From: Candidatus Binatia bacterium
GTDB taxonomy: Bacteria > Desulfobacterota > Binatia > UBA12015
NCBI GenBank assembly: GCA_029243485.1
Contig: JAQWRY010000086.1
Coordinates: 124,001-188,000, forward strand
Direction: 5' to 3'
Length of the DNA stretch: 64,000 nucleotides
The position numbers were made by a program, and so were the translations under genes. The notes under the pieces are model-generated. The model did not search any database and had not been told where the DNA came from. It worked only from the letters and a program-made list of their open reading frames with translations. Positions 9,006 to 17,044 of the stretch are shown one piece after another; positions within the stretch are counted from its first letter, which is position 1; each line of letters opens with the position of its first letter.

Positions 9006-9842
9006 ATGATCAAGAGCATCATCGTAGGCTTAGACGGCTCGGACCATTCGCGAAGTGCCCTTCGGTACGCCACCTGGTTGGCGCGACAGTTCGACGCCAC
9101 CGTGACGGGCCTCCACGTGGTCGACATCGTCTCGATCGAGGGATCGTTCTTCCACGACATCTCGGGCTCGCTGGGGTTCGAACCGTACCTCGACTTCACC
9201 TCCAAGATGCGCGAGGCGCTTCAGGATCGCGGCGCCGCGATCCTCGAAGAGTTTAGTCAGACCTGTCACTCCGAAGGCATCCGGTCGGAAACCGCTCTGC
9301 AGATAGGGATCGTCCCGAGTGAGATCTGTGAGCGCGCACGCGAAGCCGATCTCGTGGTGCTCGGGAACCGCGGCGTCAATCAGCGATTCACCACCGGCCT
9401 CCTCGGAGGCGTCACGGAGAGCGTGACGCGGCAGTGCTCCAAGCCGGTCCTCGTCACCCCACTCGAGTTCCAGACGCCTGCCGCTCCCTTGCTCGCGTAT
9501 GATGGCAGTGAGCGAGCCAGCGCCGCGATGCACGTCGCTGCCGAGGTTTGTTCGCAGCTCAGCCTACCCCTCTCGGTCCTGACGGTGTGCCGCGACGCGG
9601 AGCAGGGCGACCGCGTACTCGACCAGGCCCGGCGCTACCTCTCCTCGTACTCTCTACCTGCGTCGACAAAGGTGATGGACGGCCACGCATACGAGACGAT
9701 CCCGAGCGAGATCACGAGCCACGGATACGACCTGGTGTTCATGGGGTCGCACGGACACGGCCGCGTCATGGAGTTCGTTCTAGGCAGCACGACCGAGTAC
9801 GTGCTCAGGAACGTGCCCTGCCCAGTGTTCCTCAGCCGCTGA
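9006..9842 (+). CDS. Tandem-domain universal stress protein (UspA family)
   Basis: A 278-residue cytoplasmic protein with two UspA folds in tandem. Domain 1 starts IKSIIVGLDGSDHSRSALRYA and ends VVLGNRGVNQRF...PVLVTP. Domain 2 starts PLLAYDGSERASAAMHVAAE and ends with GSHGHGRVMEFVLGSTTEYVL. That segment fits the ATP-binding pattern G-X2-G-X9-G-S/T, whereas domain 1 has G-V in place of G-S/T. One nucleotide-binding site may therefore be intact and the other degenerate. GGGAGCAGAAG precedes the ATG as a ribosome binding site. It is a single gene; no sensor or regulator adjoins it. Confidence 0.92.
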   Translation: MIKSIIVGLDGSDHSRSALRYATWLARQFDATVTGLHVVDIVSIEGSFFHDISGSLGFEPYLDFTSKMREALQDRGAAILEEFSQTCHSEGIRSETALQIGIVPSEICERAREADLVVLGNRGVNQRFTTGLLGGVTESVTRQCSKPVLVTPLEFQTPAAPLLAYDGSERASAAMHVAAEVCSQLSLPLSVLTVCRDAEQGDRVLDQARRYLSSYSLPASTKVMDGHAYETIPSEITSHGYDLVFMGSHGHGRVMEFVLGSTTEYVLRNVPCPVFLSR

Positions 9843-10053
9843 GACGGTTCGTCTTGATCTTCGGCCGTCCCCGGTGCTTCCACTGATTTCGGCCGGGCAC
9901 GGGAGCCACTACCGGTTCCGCTTGAATCCCACAGGCGTCACGCCTCACTCCGTGGCAAGACCCACTCCTTCACCAAGGACCACCCAGAACAGCAGGCCGC
10001 GTCGTCGGGGTCGGACCGTCCGAGTTACAGCGGGCCACGGGTCGGGGGCGAAC

Positions 10054-10689
10054 TCAGGTACGCTCGCCGGTGGCGTCTCGGCCCGAAGCCGCGTCTTTGG
10101 ACGTATTCACGTCAGGCCCCGCGGAGTCGTCCTGACGCGCTTCGTCATCGGCGAGGTCGAGCAGGTTCCGCAGTCGGACCTCGATCTCTCGCAGGCCGTT
10201 CTCGAGCCGTTCCACCTCGGGGCCGATTCCGGGGACTTCACGAAGCCGGCTGACCGACTCCTTCAGACCTTCGTCCACGCGGCGCTGAAGATCGTCGATC
10301 CGGCGGCGCGACGTCTCGAGCATGTCGTCGATGATGCCAGCACCGGGGGCACTCTCGGGAACGAACTCCGATACACGCTTCTCGGCGGCCTCTCGCATCT
10401 CGCCGAAGGCCTCCATGCCCTGCTTGGTCGCTTCGGCGATCGCGTCGCCGCCGTAGCGGACCAGGTCCTGTAGGACGGGCAGCGAAAGGAAGCTCTTCTT
10501 CTTCCGCTCATCCTCGAGGATGATCTGGGCGAGGGTCACGGCTGTGAGATCTTCACCGGACTCGTTGTCGGTGACTTCGACCTCGTCACCCCGCCGGACA
10601 AAGGCGGCAACATCGTCCAGAGCGACATAACGACTGCTGGTCGTGTCGTACAGCTTGCGGTTGGCATAACGCTTTACGACGCGGCGCAT
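10054..10689 (-). CDS. PHA/PHB accumulation regulator-like DNA-binding protein (PhaR type)
   Basis: A 211-residue protein. The N-terminus MRRVVKRYANRKLYDTTSSRYVALDDVAAFVRRG is the characteristic PHB_acc_N domain that in PhaR binds both DNA and polyhydroxyalkanoate granules. It is followed by LTAVTLAQIILEDERKKKSFLSLPVLQDLVRYG. The C-terminal half is a long predicted helix/coiled coil (about 85-180) ending in a low-complexity acidic tail. No phaC, phasin or phaZ gene is in the window, so a granule role is by family only. ATG 10689 is preferred because the family begins there; an in-frame GTG at 10707 would add six residues. Confidence 0.85.
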   Translation of the reverse strand: MRRVVKRYANRKLYDTTSSRYVALDDVAAFVRRGDEVEVTDNESGEDLTAVTLAQIILEDERKKKSFLSLPVLQDLVRYGGDAIAEATKQGMEAFGEMREAAEKRVSEFVPESAPGAGIIDDMLETSRRRIDDLQRRVDEGLKESVSRLREVPGIGPEVERLENGLREIEVRLRNLLDLADDEARQDDSAGPDVNTSKDAASGRDATGERT

Positions 10690-11194
10690 TGTCGTGCTCG
10701 GTAACACTCACCCCAGAAGCGGGCAAGGATACGGCTGCCATACGCCTGCATCAGGATCCCCGCCCTAGGCGGTCGGGCGACGCTCTGTCAGGACCTTGAA
10801 AAACTCTGGGGTTTCTCCCGCTCGCACAAATTTGTCCACGGGTAAGAGCTCGCACCCAACCACCCGGTGTGAGAATCAGCCCCGCGGTCCCTGCACTTTT
10901 CCGGCGCGAACGAACAACCCCACCGCAGGCGGTTACGTACATGAACACCAGCGCACAATACCGTCACTTTCGTAACGCCGTGCGGCGCGGCTCATAACGC
11001 CTAAGTGCCCTCCCAGAATTTCGCCCGAAATCCCTCAAACGTTTGATTTTTCAAGTTATTGACCTGGCAATCTCGTGACACGGACCGACAGCACCGACCA
11101 TGGCGTCATCCTTGCTGTAATCGGCTGAGCGTCGCAACGAACGGATCCGCGACGAATCTACCGACCCCACAAACGAGAGATCAGGAGAGTGCGC
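10690..11194 (+). other. 505-base intergenic region between phaR-like gene and sigma-54 activator
   Basis: No reading frame here looks coding in either strand. It separates two divergent genes and must carry both promoters. Its right part is locally AT-richer (CAAACGTTTGATTTTTCAAGTTATTGACC around 11037-11065), unlike the surrounding coding DNA. CAAACGTTTG at 11037-11046 is a perfect 10-base palindrome. A sigma-54 promoter match is at 11101-11115. Nothing resembling a tRNA or structured RNA was recognised. Confidence 0.6.
11101..11115 (+). promoter_or_regulatory. Candidate sigma-54 (-24/-12) promoter
   Basis: TGGCGTCATCCTTGC fits the RpoN consensus TGGCACN5TTGC. GG and GC are at exactly the required spacing (11 bases between first G of GG and first G of GC plus one), and the TTGC block is perfect. 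It is followed by TGT. It lies 80 bases upstream of the ATG of a sigma-54 activator, in the right orientation. Two of six bases in the first block differ from consensus. Confidence 0.6.
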
Positions 11195-12367
11195 ATGGCC
11201 CGCCACGACGATGCACGTGACACGACTACCCCCCGATCCGAGTTCATGGGTCTCGTGGGGTCCCACCCCTCCATGCAACGCGTCTTCAACCTGATCCGGA
11301 AGGTCGGCCCGTCCCAGAGCGCGGTCCTGATCACAGGCGAGAGCGGGACGGGCAAGGAGTTGGTGGCGCGTGCGCTGCACGAGCTCTCGGGGCAGAAATC
11401 CCGCAACTTCGTCCCGGTCCACTGCGGCGCCATTCCCGAGGAGCTCCTCGAGAGCGAACTCTTCGGCCATGTGAAGGGCGCGTTTACCGGCGCCCTCGCC
11501 GCTCGAACCGGCCGATTCCAGCTCGCCAACGGCGGCAGCATCTTCCTCGACGAGATCGGTGAAATGAGCCCGCGGTTCCAGGTGAAGCTCCTTCGCGTGC
11601 TCGAGGACGGCTCCTTCGAGCCCGTCGGAGCGACCTCGACGCTACACACCGACGTCCGCGTCATCGCGGCGACCCACCGGGACCTCCGGACGATGGCCAA
11701 GGAGGGCGGATTTCGCGAAGACCTCCTGTACCGCCTCGATGTCGTCGAGATTCATCTTCCAGCCCTCCGCGAGCGGCGCGAAGACATCCCGCAGATAGCC
11801 GAGCACTTCTTGACGAAGCTCCGCGAGACCCGCGGAATACCTCGGTTCGAACTCGCTCCAGAGACCCGTCGCAAGCTGATGGCCTACGACTGGCCGGGTA
11901 ATGTCCGCGAGCTCCGCAACGTCCTCGAGCGCGCCGCCGTTCTGGCCGAAAACCCGGGCGTGATCGTCCCGGCTGACCTACCCGACTGGATCGCAGCGGC
12001 AGCCGGCGCCGAGACGCCCCTCCCCGCGACCTCGCGCGACTTCGTGAGCCCCTGGGACTTTGGGGCCGAAGGCACTGATTTCTATAAGGAAATGGAGAAT
12101 TTCGAGCGCAGGATGATCGGTCGGGCGCTGCAGCTCGCAGGCGGTAGCAAGCGCGAAGCGGCCCGCCTGCTGCAAGTGAACCGCACCACACTGCTCGAGA
12201 AGCTGAAGAGGCGCGGTTGGGAGATGCGCGGTGGGTCCCTCGAGCCCGTCGAGGCCCCCGCGGCCACGCCGGACGCCTGGCAGGGCCTCCGCCGCGGCCA
12301 GGCTTCGTTTCAGCCGGGCCAGGCCGCCCTCGAACTCCAGAAGCCGATCGCCGTCACGGGGAGCTGA
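11195..12367 (+). CDS. Sigma-54-dependent transcriptional activator without receiver domain
   Basis: A 390-residue bacterial enhancer-binding protein. The AAA+ domain begins within 20 residues of the start (FMGLVGSHPSMQRVFNLIRK), with Walker A GESGTGKE at residues 48-55. The sigma-54 contact loop GAFTGA is intact at 95-100, and Walker B is SIFLDEIGEM. Sensor motifs and NVRELRNVLERA follow. The C-terminus has a Fis-type helix-turn-helix (GGSKREAARLLQVNRTTLLEKL) and then a further ~50 residues of unassigned tail. No receiver, GAF, PAS or forkhead-associated domain precedes the AAA+ core, so activity must be controlled by level or by a partner. AGGAGA six bases before ATG supports this start over an upstream GTG at 11189. 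Confidence 0.95.
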   Translation: MARHDDARDTTTPRSEFMGLVGSHPSMQRVFNLIRKVGPSQSAVLITGESGTGKELVARALHELSGQKSRNFVPVHCGAIPEELLESELFGHVKGAFTGALAARTGRFQLANGGSIFLDEIGEMSPRFQVKLLRVLEDGSFEPVGATSTLHTDVRVIAATHRDLRTMAKEGGFREDLLYRLDVVEIHLPALRERREDIPQIAEHFLTKLRETRGIPRFELAPETRRKLMAYDWPGNVRELRNVLERAAVLAENPGVIVPADLPDWIAAAAGAETPLPATSRDFVSPWDFGAEGTDFYKEMENFERRMIGRALQLAGGSKREAARLLQVNRTTLLEKLKRRGWEMRGGSLEPVEAPAATPDAWQGLRRGQASFQPGQAALELQKPIAVTGS

Positions 12368-12771
12368 GCCGGAAATCGTAGAGGGTCCGGGAACAAGTCC
12401 CCGGACCGCGCAGGCCCTGTAAGAAGTGGGCGGTACCGTGCGTCTCTCCTCGGAACCCTTCGGCTCGTGGTGCCCGCGTTTGGACATCGTTGTCGAGTGG
12501 GCTCCAGCTGGGAAGAACCTCGACTTCGGGGGCCGATCGGCTGGTTCAGTTGTAATGGGCTAGGGGAGTTGCTAGGAAAAAGCCGTCTTTTCGAGGGGCT
12601 TGTACCAGAGGAGCGAGAACGTGCCCACGGCGCGTTTCAGCTGGGCGAATAAGGCCGCGGGCAACTCGTCTTCAATATTCTGGATTTTGTACATGAGGTC
12701 TGAGGGATCTCTTGGGTGGCGTTTCCGTCCGGTTTCTTCAAAGGCACCGACGGAAAGAAAGGAGCTTTGAC
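12368..12771 (+). other. 404-base region between sigma-54 activator and secreted protein, no gene seen
   Basis: It contains an 8-bp hairpin just after the activator (12384-12407) and no convincing coding frame. The stretch 12670-12770 (AATATTCTGGATTTTGTACATGAGG, then CGGAAAGAAAGGAGCTTTGAC) is the likely promoter and leader of the downstream secreted-protein gene. I could not place convincing -35/-10 or -24/-12 elements. Confidence 0.5.
12384..12407 (+). terminator. Hairpin after the sigma-54 activator gene, weak terminator candidate
   Basis: GGTCCGGG (12384-12391) pairs perfectly with CCCGGACC (12400-12407) across an 8-base loop, 17 bases after the stop codon. There is no T-run on its 3' side, so it may only stabilise the mRNA end or need Rho. 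Confidence 0.35.
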
Positions 12772-13761
12772 GTGAAGTACGAGAGGAGTTGGCTGGTCGC
12801 GCTGGCCATGACAGGCGCGATGGTTTTGGGGCTGAGCGGGACGAGCTCTGCGAACCAGGACGAAATGAGCTCGTACACGCAGCCGGGCGCACAGCTCGTT
12901 CTGCCGTACGACACCAACGAAGAACGTGTGACCTTCCTTGTGGCCAGCAACATCAGCGGCCGCCAGGTTTCGACGCACTGGGTCTTCTGGAACGAGGGCT
13001 GTGACGAGGAAGTGAATTTCTCGATCTGCCTCACGCCTAACGACACGGTCGTCGTCGATCCGTCTAACATGCAGGCCATCGGGCGGGACAACGAGGGCAT
13101 TGGTCCTGAGATCTCGCTCACCGGCGTGCGGGGTGTTGCCACGGTCGTCGCGTACGAGACCGATGACGAGTGCGCTGCGTTCACCTCGAGCAGCAGCATC
13201 GCCGACGACGCGATCGTGGGTTCGTTCACGTTCGCGGACACCGTTGACGGCTACTCGTTCGGTAACGACGCCCTCGCCCTCGGCACCATCGGTGGCGCAG
13301 TGCAGGTTCCCGAGCCCGATGTCGGCAACGACTACGAGTTTGTCGTGCAGACGTTCAACCCGAGCACCGTCGAGGCCAGCCTCGTCGTCCTGACCCACCT
13401 CGAAGAGCAGGCGAGCGATGGGACGGTCATCCCGGCTAAGGGTCAGCTCCGCTTCTCGACGAACTTTGTCGACACCACGGAGATCCCGACCTCGCTGCCG
13501 GATACGACGGTCAGCTGCACCTCGTTCTACAGCGTGGCTGGTGGGGACAATTCACTCATCCCGGCCGCGACGACGGTGGAGACCTCGGGTATCATCCGAC
13601 TCCAGCCGCAGTCGGGTCTCACCAATGGCGACGATTACCTCTACGGTATCGTTGGCCAGGCAGTTGTCGCCTACGGTGCCAGCTCGAGCGTGAAGGTCGA
13701 AGAGGTCCCTGGTTCGGCCTCGCCGGCTTTCATCGACGGCATGGACAACAGCCTGTTCTAG
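12772..13761 (+). CDS. Secreted protein of unknown function
   Basis: A 329-residue protein starting at GTG 12772, chosen because GAAAGGAG lies 7 bases upstream. The N-terminus KYERSWLVALAMTGAMVLGLSGTSSANQ is a clear Sec signal peptide with cleavage expected after SSA. The mature part is acidic, rich in Thr, Ser, Val and Asp, beta-strand-like, and contains a few cysteines (EGCDEE, FSICLT, DDECAA, TVSCTS) that could form two disulfides. I see no enzyme motif or lipobox. Two hairpins at its end, one a strong terminator, suggest it is monocistronic and well expressed. A cell-surface or extracellular structural role is conceivable but not shown. Confidence 0.8.
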   Translation: MKYERSWLVALAMTGAMVLGLSGTSSANQDEMSSYTQPGAQLVLPYDTNEERVTFLVASNISGRQVSTHWVFWNEGCDEEVNFSICLTPNDTVVVDPSNMQAIGRDNEGIGPEISLTGVRGVATVVAYETDDECAAFTSSSSIADDAIVGSFTFADTVDGYSFGNDALALGTIGGAVQVPEPDVGNDYEFVVQTFNPSTVEASLVVLTHLEEQASDGTVIPAKGQLRFSTNFVDTTEIPTSLPDTTVSCTSFYSVAGGDNSLIPAATTVETSGIIRLQPQSGLTNGDDYLYGIVGQAVVAYGASSSVKVEEVPGSASPAFIDGMDNSLF

Positions 13762-13778
13762 ATCCCACTCGGATCTAG
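13758..13778 (+). terminator. Perfect hairpin over the stop codon of the secreted-protein gene
   Basis: CTAGATCC (13758-13765) and GGATCTAG (13771-13778) form an 8-bp perfect stem with a 5-base loop and include the TAG stop. It stands 13 bases before a second, GC-rich terminator hairpin and may protect the mRNA 3' end. Confidence 0.45.
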
Positions 13779-13791
13779 CAGCAGTGCGAAG

Positions 13792-13828
13792 CGGCGCCCG
13801 GGGGAGACCCCGGGCGCCGTTTTTTTTT
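13792..13828 (+). terminator. Strong intrinsic terminator
   Basis: CGGCGCCCGGGG (13792-13803) pairs without mismatch to CCCCGGGCGCCG (13808-13819) through a GAGA tetraloop, and nine T residues follow (13820-13828). This is a textbook Rho-independent terminator ending the secreted-protein transcript. Confidence 0.95.
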
Positions 13829-13920
13829 GGTGCGCCGTCTGCGGTGCAGAGTGCCTGCGCACCGCGGCACAGCGCACATGAAACCTTGCGCAGTCAGATC
13901 GTTTCTGCCCTTATCCGTTG

Positions 13921-14664
13921 GTGCTCCCGCCTCGCCTCGGACTGACGCTCATCGCTACTTTCTGGCTTCTCTCGTGGGCAACCATCGCCTCTGCACAGTT
14001 TGGCGTAGGACAGGGAGGTGGCGGCCAGGGCGGTGCTCCCCCCCAGGGCCAGGCGCAGCAAGCCCCCGGGACTGCCGGCGGCTCCGACGTTGACGAGCTC
14101 GGCGGCCAGCTCCGCGATGCGGACCCCACGATCCGCCTCGAGGCCGTGAAGGCCCTCGCGGACGCGAACAAGGACGAAGACGCGATCCAACACCTGATCG
14201 ACGCGACGGCCGACGTCGATACCCGCGTTCGCCTCAAGGCCATCGATTGCCTGGGCGAAGCCCGCGCGAGCGCCGCGACTCCGGTCCTCGTGCAGACCCT
14301 GTACCTACGCGACAGCAAGCCCTGGCTGAAACAGCGAGTCCTCGTAGCGCTCGGCAAGATCGGTGATCCCCGCGCCGCGAAACCCATCGCGGACTTTCTC
14401 GAACGAGACGCCGAAGCCAACTTGATCGGTACGGCAATCTTCTCGCTCGGCGAGATCGGCAACGAAGGGTCGATTCCTGCGCTGCGCGACATGGCGCAGG
14501 GAACCGAAAACGAACGCCTTGCACTGCTGGCGAACGATGCAATCGGCAAGATCCAGCAACGCCAGGTAAACCCAGAGATCGAAATCCAGGCATTGCGGCC
14601 GCAACCGGGCGACATCCAGCGACCGGCCAGCGCAAGCGCCGGTGCGCCTCTCGCCGGCTTCTGA
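13921..14664 (+). CDS. Exported HEAT-repeat protein
   Basis: About 247 residues from GTG 13921 (a TTG at 13918 is equally possible; no good ribosome binding site is seen). The signal peptide runs to ATIASA-Q. A Gly/Gln-rich low-complexity linker follows (FGVGQGGGGQGG...), then four to five HEAT/PBS-lyase repeats: LRDADPTIRLEAVKALAD, TADVDTRVRLKAIDCLGE, KPWLKQRVLVALGKIGDPRAAKPIADFL, and AIFSLGEIGNEGSIPALRDMAQG. Such repeats are protein-interaction scaffolds; a periplasmic one has no obvious partner here. It lies 27 bases upstream of the mutase gene, but their link is probably only positional. Confidence 0.8.
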   Translation: MLPPRLGLTLIATFWLLSWATIASAQFGVGQGGGGQGGAPPQGQAQQAPGTAGGSDVDELGGQLRDADPTIRLEAVKALADANKDEDAIQHLIDATADVDTRVRLKAIDCLGEARASAATPVLVQTLYLRDSKPWLKQRVLVALGKIGDPRAAKPIADFLERDAEANLIGTAIFSLGEIGNEGSIPALRDMAQGTENERLALLANDAIGKIQQRQVNPEIEIQALRPQPGDIQRPASASAGAPLAGF

Positions 14665-14691
14665 AGTCGGCAGGGCACAAGGAGCCCTCGC

Positions 14692-16278
14692 ATGGCACAA
14701 GATGACAAGCCGACGCTGACGACCGCGTCCGGCATCCCCGTCGCACCCCTCTACGGCCCGGACGACGCGAAGAACTCCCTGGGCGAGCCCGGGGCCTATC
14801 CGTTCCTCCGTGGTCCGTACGAGACCATGTACCGCGACCGTCGCTGGACCATGCGCCAGTTCGCGGGATTCGGAAGCCCGGAAGACACCAACCAGCGCTT
14901 CCGCTTCCTTCTCGACCAGGGGCAACAGGGGCTCTCCACCGCTTTCGATATGCCCACTCTGATGGGGTACGACTCCGACCATCCGCGCTCGCGCGGTGAA
15001 GTCGGGCGCGAAGGCGTCTCGGTCTCGACGCTCGAGGACATGCAGATCCTCTTCGACGAGATTCCGCTCGATAAGGTCACCACGTCGATGACCGTGAACT
15101 GCACCGCGTCGGTCCTCCTCGCGATGTACCTCGCGATCGCCGAGGAGCGCGGTGTGCCCTGGACCTCCCTGGGCGGCACCATCCAGAACGACATGCTGAA
15201 GGAGTTCATCGCTCAGAAGGAGTGGATCTCTCCTCCCGAGCCCTCCGTCCGCGTCGTGGCGGACATGATCGAGTTCTGCACGCGCGAGGTTCCGCGATGG
15301 CACGCCGTCTCGATCAGCGGCTACCACATCCGCGAAGCCGGCTCGACGGCTGTGCAGGAACTCGCGTTCACGCTCGCCGACGGCATCGCCTACGTCGAGG
15401 AGGTCGTAAAGCGCGGCACGTTCACGGCCGACGACATCGGCCCCCGACTCTCCTTCTTCTTCGACGTCCACAACGACTTCTTCGAGGAGATCGCAAAACT
15501 CCGCGCGGCACGCCGACTGTGGGCCCGGATCATGCGCGAGCGCTTCGGCGCCACGAAGGACGAGGCCTGCCGACTGCGGATGCACGCGCAGACTGCAGGC
15601 GTGACGCTCACGGCGCAGCAGCCGCTCAACAACATCGTACGCGTGGGACTCCAAGCGCTCGCCGGAGTACTCGGCGGAGTGCAATCGCTCCACACGAATT
15701 CGTTCGATGAGACCCTCGCACTGCCGACGGAACAATCGGTCATGGTCGCACTCCGCACCCAGCAGATCATCGCTGAGGAGAGCGGTGTCGCGAATACCGT
15801 CGATCCGCTCGGCGGTAGCTACGCGCTCGAGGCTCTTACCGACAAGATCGAAGCAGAGGCCGAAGCTTACATCGCCAAGATCGACGACCTCGGCGGGATG
15901 GTGCCCGCCATCGACAAGGGCTATCCGCAGCTCGAGATCGCCGAGGCCGCCTACCGGGAGCAGAAGGCGTTCGATGCAGGCCAGAACATCATCGTGGGCG
16001 TGAACGGCTACGAGGCCCCCGAAGAACGGCCCATCGATACGTTGCACATCCCGATGGAAGTCGAAGACCGACAGGTCGATCGCGTTCGGCGCTTCAAGAA
16101 GAATCGCGATGCAGCGCTCGCTCGCGAATCCCTGGCCGAGGTCCGCACCGCAGCCCAATCGGGGGCGAACCTGATGCCTCCGTTGGTGCGCGCAGTGAAG
16201 AACGGCTGCACCGTGGGTGAGGTCTCCGACATCTATCGCGCCGTCTTCGGCGAATACCGCGACCCCGCCCACATTTGA
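14692..16278 (+). CDS. Acyl-CoA mutase catalytic (large) subunit, methylmalonyl-CoA mutase family, no B12 domain
   Basis: A 528-residue TIM-barrel subunit of adenosylcobalamin-dependent acyl-CoA mutases. Family motifs are clear: [41 protein letters not shown], the active-site His segment [20 protein letters not shown], and the C-terminal [21 protein letters not shown]. The protein ends after the barrel and lacks the DxHxxG cobalamin-binding domain. It therefore belongs to the two-polypeptide type that needs a separate small subunit, which is not in the window. Substrate (methylmalonyl-, isobutyryl-, ethylmalonyl- or another acyl-CoA) cannot be read with certainty. AGGAG lies 7 bases before the ATG. 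Confidence 0.92.
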   Translation: MAQDDKPTLTTASGIPVAPLYGPDDAKNSLGEPGAYPFLRGPYETMYRDRRWTMRQFAGFGSPEDTNQRFRFLLDQGQQGLSTAFDMPTLMGYDSDHPRSRGEVGREGVSVSTLEDMQILFDEIPLDKVTTSMTVNCTASVLLAMYLAIAEERGVPWTSLGGTIQNDMLKEFIAQKEWISPPEPSVRVVADMIEFCTREVPRWHAVSISGYHIREAGSTAVQELAFTLADGIAYVEEVVKRGTFTADDIGPRLSFFFDVHNDFFEEIAKLRAARRLWARIMRERFGATKDEACRLRMHAQTAGVTLTAQQPLNNIVRVGLQALAGVLGGVQSLHTNSFDETLALPTEQSVMVALRTQQIIAEESGVANTVDPLGGSYALEALTDKIEAEAEAYIAKIDDLGGMVPAIDKGYPQLEIAEAAYREQKAFDAGQNIIVGVNGYEAPEERPIDTLHIPMEVEDRQVDRVRRFKKNRDAALARESLAEVRTAAQSGANLMPPLVRAVKNGCTVGEVSDIYRAVFGEYRDPAHI

Positions 16279-16283
16279 TCTCC

Positions 16284-17039
16284 ATGCTGCCGCACTCGCG
16301 CACCGCTGTCACGCTCGTCACCGCTTGCGTGATCGGGCTCGGAGCTCTGGCCGCCGGCCCGGCCCAGGGGGAATCCGCTCGGCCCTGCAACCTCTATTAC
16401 CCGCTGCCCGCCGGCGGGACCTGGACGTACTACGAGGGACCGCTCGACGGGAAGCCGCGCGTCGAGAAGCTGGTTGTCGTGAAGTCCGTCGAGGGCACCA
16501 CAGCCCGCCGAACCGCGATCGTCGAACAATCGGTCCGCACCCCGGGAGCGCCCGGTGTCGCCGCCGGCCAAGCACAAAGCACGGTGCATTGTGACAACGG
16601 CCGGATCGGAATGACCGTTCAAGGCGTGGCGCAGGGCAGGGAAGGGGGCCGAACGTCCAGCGGCACCGTCACCGCGGAGATCCCCGGGATCGCGCCCGCA
16701 GCCAAACTCGTTGCCGGCTACCGGTGGAAGTCCAAGAGCCTGATCAAGGCGACGGATGACGAACTACGGTCCGTTACTGAGGGGCACCGGGAGAACCGCG
16801 TCGTCGGTTTCGAGCCGGTTACCGTGCCGGCAGGTCGATTCGACCGCGCGTTGAAGATCGAGTCGGTCGAGACCCTCCAGCAACAGGGACAAGGGCGAAC
16901 CGCGCGCCAGGAACTCCTCGAGTGGTACGTCGCCAACGTGGGACTGGTGAAGCGAGAGACCCGAGTGCGCAGCGGCAACAACGCCGCAACGAGCGTGGAG
17001 GTCCTGGTGAAGTCCAGTCTCCTCTCCGCGACACGCTAG
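16284..17039 (+). CDS. Exported protein of unknown function
   Basis: About 251 residues from ATG 16284; a TTG at 16275 overlapping the mutase stop is an alternative. The N-terminus (SRTAVTLVTACVIGLGALAAGPAQGESARPC) is a Sec signal peptide. The mature part begins NLYYPLPAGGTWTYYEG, a phrase seen in small exported beta-barrel-like proteins that describe themselves only as hypothetical. It continues with beta-rich sequence and VGFEPVTVPAGRFDRALKIESVE. Two cysteines are present. It sits 5 bases after the mutase gene on the same strand, but no functional tie to the mutase is evident. Confidence 0.72.
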   Translation: MLPHSRTAVTLVTACVIGLGALAAGPAQGESARPCNLYYPLPAGGTWTYYEGPLDGKPRVEKLVVVKSVEGTTARRTAIVEQSVRTPGAPGVAAGQAQSTVHCDNGRIGMTVQGVAQGREGGRTSSGTVTAEIPGIAPAAKLVAGYRWKSKSLIKATDDELRSVTEGHRENRVVGFEPVTVPAGRFDRALKIESVETLQQQGQGRTARQELLEWYVANVGLVKRETRVRSGNNAATSVEVLVKSSLLSATR

Positions 17040-17044
17040 TTCGC

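Noticed and set aside
12554-12580. Possible second sigma-54 promoter (TGGGCTAGGGGAGTTGC) upstream of the secreted protein
   Set aside because: The spacing between GG and TTGC is one or two bases too long for RpoN and it lies about 200 bases from the start codon.
14305-16272. 655-codon open frame on the minus strand over the acyl-CoA mutase
   Set aside because: Shadow of a highly conserved plus-strand enzyme in GC-rich DNA; no family signature in the antisense product.
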